NCBI GenBank assembly: GCA_030068075.1
Contig: CM057843.1
Location: 11,426,001-11,490,000, forward strand
Direction: 5' to 3'
Length of the DNA stretch: 64,000 nucleotides
DNA from: Paguma larvata
Taxonomy: Eukaryota > Chordata > Mammalia > Carnivora > Viverridae
The notes under the pieces were generated by a model. The model was not told the DNA's origin and did not search any database. It saw nothing but the letters and a program-made list of their open reading frames with translations. The translations under genes were made by a program, and so were the position numbers. This document shows, piece after piece, positions 13,204 through 25,232 of this stretch. Each line of letters starts with the position of its first letter. The first letter of the stretch is position 1.

Positions 13204-14126
13204 AGTGATTAATGGGAAAAATCTGAAGCCAAGAATACTCTATCCAATAAGACTATCATTCAGAATAGAAGGAGAGATACAGTTTCCCAGAAAAACAAAA
13301 GTTAAGCAGCCCCACAAGAAATATCAAAGAGAGCTCTTTGAGTGGAAAGGAGAGGACAAAAGTGATAGTATAAAAGTAGGAAACACAAAAGCAGTGAAAA
13401 TCAACATTTTTGGTAAAAAATCAGTCAAGAAAGTAATAAAAAAAGGGATTTAAAATATAATAGCACATGCTTAAATATGGGGAGAGGAGGAGGAGAGAAT
13501 GGGTCCAAGCTTGAATGGCCATCACCTTAACATAGACTGCTAAATGCAGATGACGTTATATATAAACCTAAGGTTAACCATATATTGAAAACCACTAATA
13601 AACATGCAAAGAATAAAGAGAAATAAAACCAAATATATCGTTAAAGAAAATCGGCAAAGCATGCAATAAGGACAAGAAAGGATCAGAGAAAATCTTCAGA
13701 AACAACCACAAGTAATAAAATGTCAGAAAATACATATGTATCAATAATTACTTTGAATGTAAAGGGACTAAACGCTCCAAATGAAAGTTAATAGGGTGTC
13801 AGAATGGATAAAAAACAAACAAGACCCATCTGTATGCTGCCTGCAAAAGACTCATTTTAGAGCTAAAGACACCTGCAGATTGAAAGTGAGGAGATGGAGA
13901 AACACCTATCATGCAAATGGATGTCAAGAGAAAGTCAGAGTAGCCATACATATCGTGGACAAAGTAGACTTTGAAACAAAGATCATAATAACAGACAAGA
14001 AGTGACACTATATAATAATAAAGGGGACAATCCAACAAGAAGATTTAGCAATTGTAAATATTTGTGCGCCCAATATAGGAACACTCAAGTACATAAAAGT
14101 TAATAACACACATAAAGGAACTAATC

Positions 14127-14215
14127 GATAATAATACAATACAATAATACAATAATAATACTAATAATATATATCATATAATAATAATAATAACAATAAT
14201 AATACAATAGAGGAC
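14127..14215. repeat. (AAT)n microsatellite inside L1
   Basis: Imperfect AAT/ATACA repeat within L1 ORF2. Confidence 0.85.
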
Positions 14216-16038
14216 ATTAACACCCCACTTATATCAATGGACAGATCATCTAAACTGATAATAAACAAGGGATCACTGGCTTTGAATGACACACTGGGCC
14301 AGATGGACTTAATAGATATATTCAGAACATTCCATCCTAAAACAGCAGAATACACATTCCTTTCAAGGGCACATAGAACATTCTCTAGAATAGATCACGT
14401 ACTGGCCCACAACACCAGCCTCAAGAAATTAAAAAAATATTGAAGTCATACAATGTATCTTTTTTGGACCACAGCACTATGAAACTTGAAGCAAACCACC
14501 AGAAAAAATTTTGAAAGGTCACGAATACATGGAGATTAAGTAACATGCAACTAAACAATGGCTGGATCAACCAAGAAATAAAAAAAGAAATTTAAAAAGT
14601 GTATGGAAACAATGAAAACGAAACAACAAAGGGTGCAGGAAAAGCAGTTCTAAAAGAGAAGTTTACAGCAATACAGGTCTACCTCAAGAAGCAAGAAAAA
14701 TCTCAAATAAACAACCTAATCTTACACCTAAAGGAATTAGAAAAAGAACAACAACAACAAATAAACCCTAAAATCAGCAGAAAGAAGGAAATAATAAAGA
14801 TTAGAGCAGGAATACATTATATAAAAACTAAAAATTCAGTAGAACAGATCAATGAAACCAGGAGCTGGTACTTTGAAAAAAATCAATAAAATTGAAAAAC
14901 CTCTAGTCAGATTTATCAATAAAAAAGAGGAAAGACTCAAATAAATAAAATCACAAAGGAGAGAGGAGAAATAAACAACACCACAGAAATACAATTACAA
15001 GAGAATATTATGAAAAACTATATGCCAACAAACTGGACAACCTAGAAAAACTGGATAAATTCCTAGAGACAAAGAAGCTACCAAAACTGAGATAGAAAGA
15101 AATAGAAAATTTGACAGACTGTTAACCAGCAAAGAAATTGAGTCAGTAATCACAAAACTCCCAATAAACAAAAGTCCAAGATCAGATGGCTTCATAGGCG
15201 AATTCTACTCAATATTTAAAGAAGAGTTAATTCCTATTATTCTCAAACCATTCAAAAAATAGAAAAGGAAGGAAAACTTCCAAATTCATTTAATGAGGCC
15301 AGCATTACTCTGATATCAAAACAGGATACCACTAAAAAAAGAAAACTACAGGCCAATATCCCTGATGAACAGGGATGCGAAAATCTTCAACAAAATACTA
15401 CCCAACAGAATCAAACAATACATGTTAAAAAAAGATTCACCATTGTCAAGTGGGATTTATCCCTGGGTTGCAAGGGTGGTTCCATATTTGCAATCAGTCA
15501 ACATGAGTCATCACATCAATAAGAGAAAGGGTAAGAACCATATGATCACTTCAATAGATGCAGAAAAAGATTTAACAAAGTACAACATCTCTCAACATTT
15601 ATGATAAAAACTCTCAACAAAGTAGGTTTACAGGGAACACACCCCAACATAATAAAGGCCATATATGAGAAACCCAAAGGTAACATCATCCTCAGTGGGG
15701 AAAAACTGAAAGCTTTTCCCTTAAGGTCAGGAACAAGATAGGAAAGTCCACTCTCATGGCTTTTATTCAACATAATACTGGAAGTCATAGCGGCAGCTAT
15801 CAGACAACAAAAAGAAAAGGTATCCATATCAGTAAGGAAGAGGTAAAACTTTCACTATTTGCAGATAACATGATACTCTATATAGAAAACCCAAAAGACT
15901 CCACCAAAAAATCTCTAGAACTGATCACAAATTCAGTAAAGTTGCAGGATACAAAATCAATGTACAGAAATGTGTTCCATTTCTATACAGCAATAATGAA
16001 GCAGAAGAAAGAGAAATTTTAAAATAATCCCAATTACA

Positions 16039-16122
16039 GGAGTGCCCGGGTGGCTCAGTCGGTTGAGTGCCCAACTCTTGATGTAGGCTCAGGTCATGAT
16101 CCGAGGGTTGTAGGATTGAGAC
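16039..16122 (+). mobile_element. SINE head fragment at an L1 deletion junction
   Basis: Only the tRNA-like first 84 bases of a felid SINE remain (GCCCGGGTGGCTCAGTCGG onward), with no A-rich tail. L1 ORF2 sequence on the two sides is not contiguous, so a deletion probably removed the SINE tail together with L1 sequence. Confidence 0.7.
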
Positions 16123-17124
16123 CAATGCAACAAAATAGAAAACCCAGAAATAAACTCACAACTATATGGTCAACTAGTCTTTGACAAAGCAGGAAAGAAT
16201 ATCCAATGGGAAAAAGTCAGTCTCTTTAACAAATGGTGTTGGCAAAATTGGACAGAAACTTGTAAAAGAATGAAACTAGACCACTTTCTTACATGACACA
16301 CAGAAATAAATTCAAAATGGATGAAAGATCTAAATTTGAGAACTAAAACTATAAAAATACTAGAAGAGAACATAGGCAGTAGCCTCTTTGACACTGGCTG
16401 AGGCAATTTTTAGTAGATACGTCTCCTGAGGCAAGAAAACCAGAATCAAAAATAATCTATTGGGACTACAGCAAAATAAAAAGCTTCTGCACATTGAAAG
16501 AAACCATCAACGAAACTAAACGCAAGCTATCAAGTGGGAGAAGATGTTTGCAGGTGACATACCTGATAAAGGGTTAGTATCCAAAATATATAATGAATGT
16601 ATAAAGCTCAACACCCCCCCCCAAAATAAATCATCAAATTTAAAAATGCGTAGAAGACACGGACAGATGTTTCTCCAAAGAAAACATCCAGACGACCAGC
16701 AAACACATGAAAAGATGTTTGTCATCACTTACCATCAGGGAAATACAAATCAAAACCACATGAGGTATCACTTCACACCTGTCAGAATGGCTAAAATCAA
16801 CAAAACAAGAAATAGTAGGTGTCGGTGAGGATACGGAGAAAGGGAAACCCTCTTGCGCTGTTGTTGGGAATGCAAACTGGGCAGCCGCTCTGAAAACAGC
16901 ATAGAGATTCCTCAAAAAGTTAAAAATAGGACTATCCTACAATCCAGCAATCACAGTACTGGGTATTTACTCAAAGAATACAAAAACACTATTTCAAAGG
17001 GATACATGTACCCCTATGTTTACTGCAGCATCTTTTACAATAGCCATATTATGGAAGCAGCCCAAGCGTTCCTCGATAGAAGAATGGATAAAGAAGATAA
17101 TATAATGGAATACTATGGAATACT

Positions 17125-17186
17125 ATATCTATCTATCTAGATATAGATATAGATATATACACATATACATACACACATACACAATA
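17125..17186. repeat. (ATCT)/(ATAGAT)/(ACAT) microsatellite inside L1
   Basis: Short tandem repeats of several related units within the L1 3' region. Confidence 0.85.
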
Positions 17187-17629
17187 GAATATTATTCAGC
17201 CATAAAAAGAATGAAATCTTGCCAACTGCCAATTGCAATAACATGGATGGAGCTAGAAATTATAGTACTAAGTGAAATAAGTCAGTCAGAGAAAGGCAAA
17301 TATGATTTCACTCATATGTGGAATTTAAGAAACAAAACGAATGACCAAAATGAAAAAAAGAGAATTAGAAAGGCAAACCAAGAAACAGACTCTTATCTAT
17401 AGAGAACAAACTAACAGTTCCCAGAGGAGGAACGGGTTAAATATTTATAGGGATTAAGGAGTACACGCGTGGTGATGAGCACCAGGCATTGTATGCAATT
17501 GTTGAATCACTATATTGTACACCTGAAACTAATATGACACGGTGTGTGCCCTAACTGAAATTAAAATAAAAACTTAAAAAAAAATCTCTTACACTCTAAA
17601 AGATGACTTGATGAACTGAAGATATACCT

Positions 17630-18745
17630 TGCTCCAAAATGGGAAATTTAACAACTCAAAGTTGTCCATTCTTCCTACATTTATTCACTGATACATTCTA
17701 TGTTAGAATTTTACAAGCACATTATAAAATTAATCTAGAAGGATGATTGACGGGAGCGAGCATCTGCTGGAACTGGCAAGGTCGGAACACCAATGCTAGG
17801 GAAAGAAGAGTAACAAGAAAGATCTTAGGCACTGCATAGTAATTTGTACTGTAAGACCGCAGTAGTGAACACTGTGGTGCTTGAAAAGGATTCCTACAAC
17901 AAACCCTAAACTATAAGGATATTTAGCAAATGGCAAAAGCGTTATTTAATATCAGTGGGCGAAAGGAATCAATGCATCCATCCATTGAAAAATAAAAAAG
18001 GGTTTTCTAGACATCATATCAAAACCAGATGCTAAAACTTTACAGTTGAGAGGATTGAGTCCTTTTACCATGTATAGATTTAAAACTTCTATATGGCGAA
18101 AAGAGTGTATCATATCTGCTCTTCTGATGAGATGAAAAATTAATATCCTTAACCAATTAAGAGTACTTCCAAATTTATAAGAAAAAGATCTTAGAAACAC
18201 GCACACATATTTAACTTTACTAGTGATTAATTTAGAATTAGAGGAGCTTACAGCATTTGGACTGTTACGTTAGCAGAGATAGAGGCTATGGGTAATATGG
18301 AAGTATCAATTTATTCGACCTTTCTTGGGGGGCAGTTTGGCAATTTGTTTTCAAGCACCTTGAAAATGTACATATCCTTTGTCCCAGGAATTCCACTAGT
18401 GGGAATTTAGTCTCAGCAAATATTTAGAAGAGTGTGCACAGGTGAATGTAGAATGTAGAGATACAGTACAGTGAGATTACTTGAACCAACACCAGGTCAC
18501 TAATAGGTAATTGTTAAATTCATCTTGTTCCATCCATTTAAAGGAATACTCTGCAACCATAGAGAAAAATGAGGAAGATATATATTTACTATCACGGAAA
18601 GATGTCCCCTTAATTAATTAACTGAAAAAAGCAGATTACAGAGATTTAGGTATAGAATTAGTCTATTTTGGCAAATAAATATTAAGTATGAAAAAATTTT
18701 AACAATTATATGGTTAATGTCTATAATGATTATCTCTTAATGGAA
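17630..18745 (+). mobile_element. Old L1M/HAL1-type remnant
   Basis: Diverged forward L1-like sequence downstream of the large L1 (CCAGGAATTCCACTAGTGGG, AAAATGAGGAAGATATATATTT). Family assignment tentative. Confidence 0.45.
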
Positions 18746-18784
18746 AGCTTAAAGGTCAATTTAATTATTCTTTTTGAACTTTCT

Positions 18785-18985
18785 TTTTTTAAAAAATGTT
18801 TATTTATTTTCAGAGCAAGAGAGAGAATGCGAGCAAGGAAGAGGCAGAGAGAGGGGGAGAGAGAATCCCAAGCAGGCTCCATGCTCAGCACAAAGCTCAG
18901 TGCAAGACTCCATCCCATCAGCATGAGATCATGACCCCAGCCAAAACTAAGGGCCAGGCACCCAACTGAGCCACCCAGGTGCCCC
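18785..18985 (-). mobile_element. SINE (SINEC_Fc type), reverse
   Basis: Reverse SINE with a perfect 19-base target duplication at 18766-18784 and 18986-19004, so a comparatively young insertion. Confidence 0.93.
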
Positions 18986-19138
18986 TATTCTTTTTGAACT
19001 TTCTAATTTAGTAATCATGCATTTTCATTACATTGTGGAAAAAGCTGTTTAACGTTTATCAGTTGAGTAAGTGAAGTGCTTTCTCCTTACAACAATGCAG
19101 AAGGAGAGGGTTGTTTTACTCTACCACACCTCTGTGAT

Positions 19139-19359
19139 ACTTTTTTTAAAAATTTCTTGATGTTTGTTTATTTGAGAGAGAGAAAGACAGAGCATGAGTG
19201 TGGGTGGGGCAGAGAGAGAGGGAGACGCAGAATCTGAAGCAGGCATCAGGTTCCAAGTGGTCAGCACAGAGCCCGACGCAGGGCTTGAACACATGAACTG
19301 AGAGATCATGACGTGAGCTGAAGTCACACCCTTAACTGACTGAGCCACCCGGACACTCC
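19139..19359 (-). mobile_element. SINE (SINEC_Fc type), reverse
   Basis: Reverse SINE with target duplication CACCTCTGTGAT / CACATCTGTGAT (around 19127-19138 and 19360-19371). Confidence 0.88.
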
Positions 19360-19654
19360 CACATCTGTGATGTTTCTAAACAGGACCCATTCCCTTGGCC
19401 TTGGTTTTAACACTTGTTTCCTTTTTGTTGATTTATTTGTTGAAATTGGCCTCCAGCAATCCCTTTCGCCTCTCCCAGTGGCTCTGAACCAAAGTGTCAA
19501 TTTGTCAAAGGAAAAAAAATTGCTTAATTCACATTTCTATTTTATTTAAATAATGTTTTCTCTACAACATTGATTTCCCTTTTCTTTTTTATTCTTTTTG
19601 TTGCGCATTTCCCGAGCCCCCCAACCCCACACCCTGTAGATATCCTTTCTCGTT

Positions 19655-19890
19655 GAAGTGAGATGCAGTAGTTAAAGCCTGCCTGGGTTCAGATCCCAGC
19701 CCTGGTGTTCATTAGCTGTGTGACTTTGGGCAAGTTACTTAACCTCGCAAAGAGTCAATTTCCTAATCTGCAATTGTAAATCTATATCTGCCTCATGAGG
19801 TTGTTATGAGGATTAAATGAGTTAGTAGATGTCAGTCACTGAGAAGAGGGCCTGTCATGTATCATGAAATAAGTGACAGCGATTATCATT
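19655..19890 (+). repeat. MIR element
   Basis: Well preserved MIR: CCTGGGTTCAGATCCCAGCCC, TGTGTGACTTTGGGCAAGTT, AACCTC and GAGGATTAAATGAG. It lies just downstream of the minus-strand receptor. Confidence 0.85.
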
Positions 19891-19896
19891 TTTATT
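19891..19896 (-). promoter_or_regulatory. Candidate polyadenylation signal of the minus-strand receptor
   Basis: AATAAA on the minus strand about 130 bases after the receptor stop codon. It is the first canonical hexamer I find downstream. The sequence lies beside a MIR copy, so it could be coincidental. Confidence 0.35.
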
Positions 19897-20024
19897 ATAT
19901 TTTCCTTCTGAAGCCAGTCTCCAACCCCATTTCATCACACTCACTTCCCATTTGCATGAATCACAATACCTTTTGGAAGCTGTAAGCAGAGCCATGACAC
20001 TCACTAAGGCCCGAGGAAGGGATC

Positions 20025-20972
20025 TCACTCTGGAGGCCGTCTCCCCGTGAAGACCCGTTGCAGGGCCCCCTGCACATCAGGGTTCCGGAGACTGTAGATG
20101 AGTGGGTTCAGCATGGGGCTAACGACAGTGTTGAGGATGCCAATCCCTTTGTCTTTGTCCGAAGCCTCCACTGAGCCCAGCCTCATGTAGCTGAAGACAC
20201 CTGTCCCATAGAATATGCTGACAACCGTGAGGTGGGAGCCACACGTGGAGAAGGCTTTCTTCCTGCCCTCGGCAGAGCGGATTCGCAGGACTGCAGCTGC
20301 CACGTGTGCATAGGACACGGTGATGAAGACCAACGGGGCCACGCCCATGAAGGCCGCGGCTACAAAGAGCAGCAGCTCGTTGAGCTGGGTGCTGGAGCAG
20401 GAGAGCTGGAAGAGCTGTGGGAGGTCACAGTAGAAGTGGTTGATCACGTGGGGGCCACAGAAGTTAAGAGTAGATAAGGCAGCAGTTTGGGTCAGTGCGT
20501 TGGTGAAGGAAAAGACACAGGACACGCCCACTAGCGCTTGCTGAATTCCCCAGCTCATGCGGGTGCTGTAGGTGAGGGGCTGGCAGATGGCCAGATAGCG
20601 GTCGTAGGCCATGACCGTCAGCAGGAAGCAGTCGGCCCCTGCCAGGAGGTGGAAGCAGAAGAGCTGGGAGAGGCAGGCCCCGTAGGGAATGCTTCTGTTA
20701 TTGGACATGAAGCGCCACAGCATGGCGGGGACAGTCACACTGATGCACCCGACATCCAGCAGGGACAAGTTCCCCAGGAAGAAGTACATGGGGGTGTGGA
20801 GTTTAGGTTCAGCGAGGATGGCGGCCAGGATGCTGAGGTTGCCCCCAAGAGTAGCTACGTAAGCGAGAAGGAAGATGGTGAAGAGGATGGGCTGCAGAGC
20901 CGGAGTCTCTGACAGACCCAGCAGGACAAACTCAGTGACAACAGAATCATTTCCTGAGGCTCCCAGATCCAT
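20025..20972 (-). CDS. Olfactory receptor, OR3A-like, divergent inverted copy
   Basis: Odorant-binding G-protein-coupled receptor, expected in the cilia of olfactory sensory neurons and coupled to Golf. The 315-residue reading from the ATG at 20972 carries the family signatures in order: N-glycosylation site NDS (8-10), LHTPMYFFL in the TM2 region, [10 protein letters not shown] at the end of TM3, SY in TM5, KAFSTCGSH in TM6 and [12 protein letters not shown] in TM7. An ATG 11 codons upstream (21005) is also open, but the internal ATG sits in a GCCATGG context and gives exactly the length of its paralogues, so I prefer it. The central stretch around [14 protein letters not shown] is the same as in the plus-strand OR3A copies, whereas TM1 and TM3-TM5 differ more. 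No frame breaks are seen. It is the only gene on this strand and may be an older member of the subfamily. Family assignment is firm; the exact orthologue is not known. Confidence 0.93.
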   Translation of the reverse strand: MDLGASGNDSVVTEFVLLGLSETPALQPILFTIFLLAYVATLGGNLSILAAILAEPKLHTPMYFFLGNLSLLDVGCISVTVPAMLWRFMSNNRSIPYGACLSQLFCFHLLAGADCFLLTVMAYDRYLAICQPLTYSTRMSWGIQQALVGVSCVFSFTNALTQTAALSTLNFCGPHVINHFYCDLPQLFQLSCSSTQLNELLLFVAAAFMGVAPLVFITVSYAHVAAAVLRIRSAEGRKKAFSTCGSHLTVVSIFYGTGVFSYMRLGSVEASDKDKGIGILNTVVSPMLNPLIYSLRNPDVQGALQRVFTGRRPPE

Positions 20973-21005
20973 GGCCTTCTTCCTACCAGCAGCAGAGCTG
21001 GGCAA

Positions 21006-24004
21006 AAACTAGGATGGTGATGGTGGTGAAAAGAGAATTAGATCCTGATAGCAACCACCCAGTGTAGCAATGTCCCGGAGAGGGCCAGGATGCAAGGACA
21101 CATAAAATGTAACAGAGTTAAAGATTGTGACATAATAGGAAAGGACTTGATAAATCTGACACTTAATGGGTAAGAACAGTAGCATTGAAGAGACTCAAAC
21201 AGAACTAAATGAATGGACATAAAATGGGGAACAAAGTGTAATATTTAAAAGTTAACAGAAAAGATGATTTTCCTGAGACCAAAGTTCCAAGAAGAAAACT
21301 CCAAGCCTTCAGATGGTGGTATGGCCATAGTTTGGGTACACAAGATCCCAGGGGGTGAAATGGAGGCTTCAGGGGAACCGGATGGGAAGGCATGCTCCCG
21401 CAGCGTGTCTCCACAATCTCCACACACGTGGCATCATGTATGATGGCAGTAGTGAGATGCTTGCTGTTGCCCAGACTATTAAGAGATTAACTTTGTGAAG
21501 CTGAGCACTGGTCTGGGCTTTTCAGAAAAAGTGAATGAAATGAAATGAAAACAGTGACATGAAATGAAAAGATACCATTGAGGACATCTCCAGCTCCGCA
21601 GCTGGGGAATACCAGCCTTGTGGTCAGTCCAAAGTACTGACCTTTTTCTGATCAAGAAAAATGTAAGAAAAGAGTTTTTGAGTAGGGTGAGAATTTGCAG
21701 GCTTAAGTTTCCAAGTGGGATGAGTGGATACCCAGTTGAGCTCTCTCACAGAGCTAAACAAGCTGATACCCAGCCCCTGAACTCCCTTCTGCCTCCAATT
21801 CCACCATCACTCAGCTTCTTGCTCCTCTGTCTCCTGGCCCTACTTACACATCATCCAACACACATACTCTCATGGACCTGATGACCAGATCCGGACAAAG
21901 TCTGTGATGGTGCCATGACTGGCCCCATATGATTGGATGGATAATACTTGCCTTCCCCAAAGCAGTCACATTAATAAAATGCACAGTGATCTGTCTCAAC
22001 CTCTGGTTGAAAGATGAATATTTAAGTAATGAACAGATAAAGGTTGGAGTTGGAGCTCTCCACGTGGCAAAAGGCATGAGCAGAGGAAGACATTTCCTGA
22101 TGGTTAATTTTGAGAATAATGTCAAGACCACAATGGGTCAAACACCCAACTAGTGGTCTAGCCTCTTTTACATGGACATGTTGTTCAGCCTATCACCTCC
22201 AAGTCAATCCCTCCAGGTATGAACTGGTCTTCTTGCTCGACCTGCTCTTGACATAAATATTTTGGTAACGGCCTTGCCATCCTCCCACTAGCAGGGCTAG
22301 GCAACATTAGTGATTACTGCCTTCTCTCTGACCTCACATATTCAAGCACCCAAGTCCCACTTGGTATTTTAGGGGAAGAGAGGAGCCATTCTAGAGCCCA
22401 TTGCCTTGGTACGTAAACCAAGTTGAGAGTCCAGTGAGGGGTCTTGGGATGGCACTCACCCAGACAAGAGGATGGGCACTTCTTAACCAAAGAGGAGGGA
22501 CAGTCACGCTCGCCCAGAGGCCCTCACAGAGGCAATAGCTTATAAAGGTCAGAGATACAGACAAACAGCTAATATGACATCATTTCACAATGGGATTTTT
22601 CTCCACTCCACTGTTACCCCTCGAGGCCTCAGAAATTAGCACCTTCCAGGGGGAGCCAGAACCAGGTAAACACTTGTGTTTCCATAGACATAATGATCTC
22701 TAGAAGCTTTCAAATGCTTTGGACTTTCTCAACATGTTTCCAAGTATGACCTTCATGGATATGGAAAAACCCTTTCACTTATTTAATAAAACTGTTTTTC
22801 CCCACCTACTATTTTGTTCTCAAAAATAAAAATCAGTTATTTTACCAGCAAATATGGGTTGGTTCAGGAATATCAGAGAACTGCAGTTTGGAACAAGGAA
22901 GCTATGGCAAAAACCGTAGGTGAGTCCCACAAACAAAAGAGAGGAATGTTATTTTATGAAGAAGGAGGAAGTTGAGAGGAGTTCTTGTGCCTTCGAGAAA
23001 AGCCGGAGTTAAGAGTGATGATGGTTTCTCATTGGCTGAGTTGCTGGGGTAGTCTATTACTTGTCAGAGGTGAAAGTTGGGGCCTTAAAGTGATGATTCT
23101 TGTCCCCTGAGCATTCTTCTGTTGGAGTCTGTAATTGACAGTTCTTCCTAGAACTGAGCTGGTGGAGTGGCACAGAGTGAGAGCTCCTCCCTTCTGGCTT
23201 CCACACTCCATCTTAGTGATGTTTCCCTCTATTAATTTTCACACTGTGCACCTGCACTGTTATCAGCATTTCATGGACTTAAAATGAATTTCAGAAAGAC
23301 TTAAAGTACGGTAAATGTTACACAGTTTCCGGTGGAGTTGGGACTTTGGGTTTCTGGTTTAGCTCAGCCCATTGTCGTGGGTGGAGAAGAGCAGTGTCTT
23401 GTAACTGCCTAGCCTTGTCTGCAGCCCGGGGTGGAGAGGAGGGTGGAGCCTGGGCAGGATTTGCTCCCATCTCATTCCCGGAGCAGCACCCCCGGACCTC
23501 CAGCATCTCACAAAGGTCACATCTCATCTCCCAACACAGCTCACATTAACCATCCTCGAACTCGGCGTCTCTTCTAGCCTCAAACAAGTGCCTTGCCATT
23601 TCTCTGCTTCCACTGTACAATCAAGACTCCGTAGCATCTTGATCCTAAATGTTTTCCAACCTCAAGTCCCCCAACATCACAAAGAAAGAGAAAGGTTTGA
23701 GGACCAAGACTGCCCTACTTTTGCTAACTCCTGAAAGTGACTTTAGGCATCAAGTACAACTTTTAACAATTCTTTGTTAAGTCACAAAGCTTTCCCATTG
23801 GCTTTCATTAGCATGCTTGGGAGAAATTCTGCAGGATCAGTTGAAGAGCTTCATAGTGGTTCAAAGCTGTCATAGGCCACGGAGGAGCTGGAAAGTAATT
23901 AGGATAAGTTGGGATTTCTGTTGACAGCTGTCCATGGAAGGAAACCGCAGGTTACAGAGCCCAAAGGGAAACTGTTATTGCACATTCCACTCCTGACATG
24001 ACCA
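21006..24004. other. Intergenic upstream of the minus-strand receptor
   Basis: Mostly unique-looking sequence, where any leader exon of the minus-strand receptor would lie. A donor-like minus-strand site (GGGTGAGT) occurs near 22455, but with nothing to confirm it. Confidence 0.4.
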
Positions 24005-24145
24005 AGGTTATGTTCTCTCCCTGGAAAGTCTTTCCTTACACCCTGTTAATCCAAGAGACTCCATCCTTGAAGACTCAGCACAGGTCTTCTTTCCTCCAGG
24101 AAACCATCCACCAGCCCCTGGGGCTGGTGCCCTTCCTCTCTACCC
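24005..24145. repeat. L2-like remnant
   Basis: CTTGAAGACTCAGCACAGG...CTCCAGGAAACCATCC is the typical ancient L2 pattern. Orientation not decided. Confidence 0.45.
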
Positions 24146-24341
24146 CCACGAGAGTCTACAGACAAGATGGGGTGATGACCTTCAACTCTTATTTCCATCC
24201 CAGATCTTATGCTGTTGATCCTGATACCTAACTGAGTGCTGGATATCTCTACATGAACATTCCACAAGAACCTCAAACTCCACACATACAAAACAAAATG
24301 CACCAGGCTTACCCCTATTGTACAAAAGGAACACACGAAAA

Positions 24342-24379
<38 letters not shown>

Positions 24380-24402
24380 CATGGACACACACACACACAC
24401 AC
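24342..24402. repeat. (CA)n microsatellite
   Basis: Long CA run with one short interruption (TGCATGGA). Confidence 0.95.
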
Positions 24403-25005
24403 ACCTAGAACTCTAGAACCACATGGCTTTTTGTGGAAAGGTCACAAGCAAAGCAGGAGCAGAGCACAGTGATCTCCTGAACTCTCTCTGTCCCCCATGG
24501 AGGGTGGTAAAGGATTAACATCACTAGACTGGACAGACTACAGCAAGATTTTCAGTAGAGAGGGACTCCACCTCCTACAGACACTCTTAATATTTATGGG
24601 AATTGGAAGTGAGAAGGAAGGATCCAGGCAGCTGCCCAACAGCTGGCGCCTCCAGGAAGTAAGTTCGTTAAATGAGGATGTCTCCAGTGGAGCTGAGCCT
24701 TGGTTTTCACCCTGTTTTGCCATTGCTAAGCTCCTGAAAGAGAGGAGAGTATTCTAGGCAATATGCCGGATAAGAGGTGACCAAGATACATGGTCCCGGC
24801 TCACGTGAAAAAGACAAGACTTAACCAATAGTGCGTAGTCTTGTTCACTACGCATATATATTCACACACCACACCCTCCGCCACAGGCACGCGTCATCAT
24901 TTTTTGTGTTTACCAAAAGGGGCATGATACTGAATGAATTTTTTCAGCTTTTAAAAAATTATCTTTATATTTTGACCGTTATTTGTTATTCTTCAAAAAT
25001 TTTTA

Positions 25006-25232
25006 AAGCTTATTTATTTATCTACTTTGAGAAAGAGACACACACACGCACACACGCACGCACGCACGTGCAAGAGTGGGGAAGGGGCAGAGAGAGAGGG
25101 AAAGAGAGAGAATCCCAAGCAGGCTCCACGCCACCAGCACAGAGCCCAGGGTCGGTCTCGAACTCACTGACCGTGAGATCATGACCCCAGCAGACATCAA
25201 AAGTCAGACGCTCAACCAACAGAGTCACTCGT
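25006..25232 (-). mobile_element. SINE (SINEC_Fc type), reverse, with CA/CG-rich expansion
   Basis: Reverse SINE whose internal simple-sequence region has expanded as (CACACG)n at about 25040-25070. Flanks TCTTCAAAAA and TCTTCAAAGT suggest a decayed target duplication. Confidence 0.82.

Larger units (their letters stand above)
13700..17400 (+). pseudogene. Broken L1 ORF2 (endonuclease and reverse transcriptase)
   Basis: Open fragments in different frames give recognisable L1 ORF2 protein. An endonuclease piece is at 13781-14005 (CCLQKTHF), further endonuclease sequence at 14237-14443 (LGQMDLIDIFRTFHP), reverse transcriptase pieces at 15365-15604 and 15756-16022, and the C-terminal part at 16853-17402 (YYSAIKRM...WMELE). 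The reverse transcriptase active-site motif, normally FADD, reads FADN at about 15859, losing a catalytic aspartate. With the frameshifts this element cannot retrotranspose. Confidence 0.8.
9079..17583 (+). mobile_element. Near full-length LINE-1, dead, with nested insertions
   Basis: A carnivore-type L1 read on the plus strand: GC-rich 5' UTR (about 9079-10560, crossing a SINE and a solo LTR), ORF1 region (about 10570-13460, split by a SET retrocopy), ORF2 from about 13700, and a 3' UTR with an A-rich tail ending near 17583. Without the insertions it is roughly 6 kb, close to full L1 length. Reading frames are broken many times. A SINE head at 16039-16122 joins non-adjacent parts of ORF2, indicating an internal deletion. 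The 5' limit is uncertain and may lie further upstream, under the LTR at 8522. Confidence 0.8.

Noticed and set aside
20232..20912. Plus-strand frames of 81 and 124 codons
   Set aside because: They are antisense to the intact receptor and have no motif of their own.
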